The notes under the pieces: model-generated
What the model saw: only the letters and a program-made list of their open reading frames with translations
Told to the model about the DNA's origin: nothing
Databases searched by the model: none
Translations under genes and position numbers: made by a program
NCBI GenBank assembly: GCA_938041595.1
Contig: CALITN010000111.1
Span: forward strand, 1 to 6,325
Length of the DNA: 6,325 nt
DNA from: an uncultured Flavobacteriaceae bacterium
GTDB lineage: Bacteria > Bacteroidota > Bacteroidia > Flavobacteriales > Flavobacteriaceae
Reading direction: 5' to 3'
Part shown: positions 5,659 to 6,325 of the stretch, one piece after another
Numbering within the stretch: position 1 is the stretch's first letter
How the letters are laid out: every line of letters begins with the position of its first letter

Positions 5659-6325
5659 CTCTTTTCTTTACAGTAACACGGTAGGTCGCCAAAGGTAAAT
5701 GAAATTGTCAAGCCAGAAAAAATATACCAATCATTATTAGTGAAGTCTCCATAGCGCGCAAAATCGAACTCTTCAACAGGGGTGCTTCCGTCCAAATTGT
5801 CCGTTAAGGCGTAGCGTAAGCCAACTTCAAATCCGAGCACCACAAGGGGGCTGGGGTTTGTTTTGAATCCAACGACAATGGGGATGGCCATTTTTTGTTC
5901 GCCGTCATACTCAATCTGTTCCGCAGGAGGGGGGCCATTGAAGTAAAAAAGATTGTAATCCACATAGCTAAGACCCAAAAAAATGTAGGGGGAGAAATCT
6001 GGGGTGCCTGTATGGAGATTGAAATCCACAAAATTAATTTCTACCCCCAAGCTAACTTCATTGACATTATTTTTAAAGCGATAGGCACGCGAAAAACGAT
6101 TGAGATCGTTGGCCTTATAGTCACTGCCGATCAAGGTAGAATTGATGGCGCTGAATCGCAGGGAGTAGCGTGTGGTGATATTCCATTTGTAGACTATCCC
6201 AAAAGCAGGACTGTTAGGGTAAAGAAAATAGGAAGGCCCCACGTCGCCTCGGTAATTACTGGCTCCCAAAAAAGGCCCTACCTCATGATATTGGGCAATG
6301 GATAGTTGGGACTGACACAGGAAAA
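5655..6325 (-). CDS. DUF6089-like outer-membrane beta-barrel protein, N-terminus beyond right edge
   Basis: The last 222 codons of a predicted small outer-membrane barrel are visible. The reading frame stays open to the right edge, so the true start lies outside. The in-frame TTG at 6269 is internal, because the codons before it read SQLSIAQYHEVGPF. That stretch looks like the end of a signal peptide (cleavage after IAQ) followed by the family's opening strand. The family hallmark GASNYRGDVGP follows directly, then FGIVYKWNITTRYSLRFS. Alternating hydrophobic and aromatic strands continue through VSLGVEINFVDF, SPYIFLGLSYVDYNLF and the closing WYIFSGLTISFTFG. It ends in a short Cys/Lys tail (CYCKEKR). 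I assign DUF6089 by recalled resemblance to proteins that sit just before uppS in many Flavobacteriia. Function is unknown. Position suggests an envelope role. No defect is visible. Confidence 0.85.
   Translation of the reverse strand, partial: FLCQSQLSIAQYHEVGPFLGASNYRGDVGPSYFLYPNSPAFGIVYKWNITTRYSLRFSAINSTLIGSDYKANDLNRFSRAYRFKNNVNEVSLGVEINFVDFNLHTGTPDFSPYIFLGLSYVDYNLFYFNGPPPAEQIEYDGEQKMAIPIVVGFKTNPSPLVVLGFEVGLRYALTDNLDGSTPVEEFDFARYGDFTNNDWYIFSGLTISFTFGDLPCYCKEKR

Noticed and set aside
5690..5697. Minus-strand TACCTTTG, an exact -7 match upstream of uppS
   Set aside because: It lies inside coding sequence and has no TTG at proper spacing (11 and 30 bases instead of about 17-20). A six-base consensus is expected a few times by chance in this length.
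6267..6269. TTG at 6269 as the start of the DUF6089-like gene
   Set aside because: The frame is open to the window edge, and the upstream codons encode a plausible signal-peptide end and the first conserved strand.
5895..6305. Plus-strand 136-codon open frame opposite the DUF6089-like gene
   Set aside because: It is antisense to a gene with clear barrel-like sequence, and its product shows no recognisable motif.
1..6325. Search for mobile elements, CRISPR arrays, tRNA/rRNA genes, phage or defence genes
   Set aside because: No repeat array, terminal inverted repeats, transposase-like or nuclease-like sequence was seen. All sizeable stretches are explained by housekeeping genes.

Overview
The window reads as an ordinary housekeeping segment of a Bacteroidota chromosome, most likely from the class Flavobacteriia. 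Three things point there: the gene order DUF6089-like protein, uppS, bamA and two OmpH/Skp genes; a NifU-family protein with two tandem N-terminal domains; and A-rich translation leaders with no clear Shine-Dalgarno sites. There is no mobile element, CRISPR array, rRNA or tRNA, and coding density is very high.

Layout. Positions 1-575 (minus) hold the N-terminal part of a NifU-family iron-sulfur scaffold protein that runs off the left edge. An 88-base divergent intergenic region (576-663) follows. Positions 664-1179 (plus) encode a complete gamma-carbonic-anhydrase-family hexapeptide-repeat protein. A strong palindromic hairpin at 1184-1213 ends this gene and also serves the operon arriving on the other strand. 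The rest is one minus-strand operon, transcribed from the right edge leftwards: a 5'-truncated DUF6089-like outer-membrane barrel protein (5655-6325), uppS (4921-5658), bamA (2385-4928) and two different OmpH/Skp-like periplasmic chaperones (1759-2337 and 1231-1734).

The operon makes functional sense as an envelope-biogenesis unit. UppS makes the C55 undecaprenyl carrier used to build peptidoglycan and surface polysaccharide. BamA inserts beta-barrel proteins into the outer membrane. The Skp-like proteins carry unfolded barrel proteins across the periplasm to BamA. The DUF6089-like protein is itself a predicted small barrel of unknown role. The first two junctions are overlapping (4 bases for DUF6089/uppS, 8 bases for uppS/bamA), and the later gaps are 47 and 24 bases.

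The apparent TTG starts of bamA (4952), the upstream ompH gene (2343) and the DUF6089-like gene (6269) are corrected here. The first two have better ATG starts just inside, and the third is an internal codon of a gene that continues past the right edge. I found no convincing new biological system. The findings are modest points about gene context, paralogue divergence and regulation.
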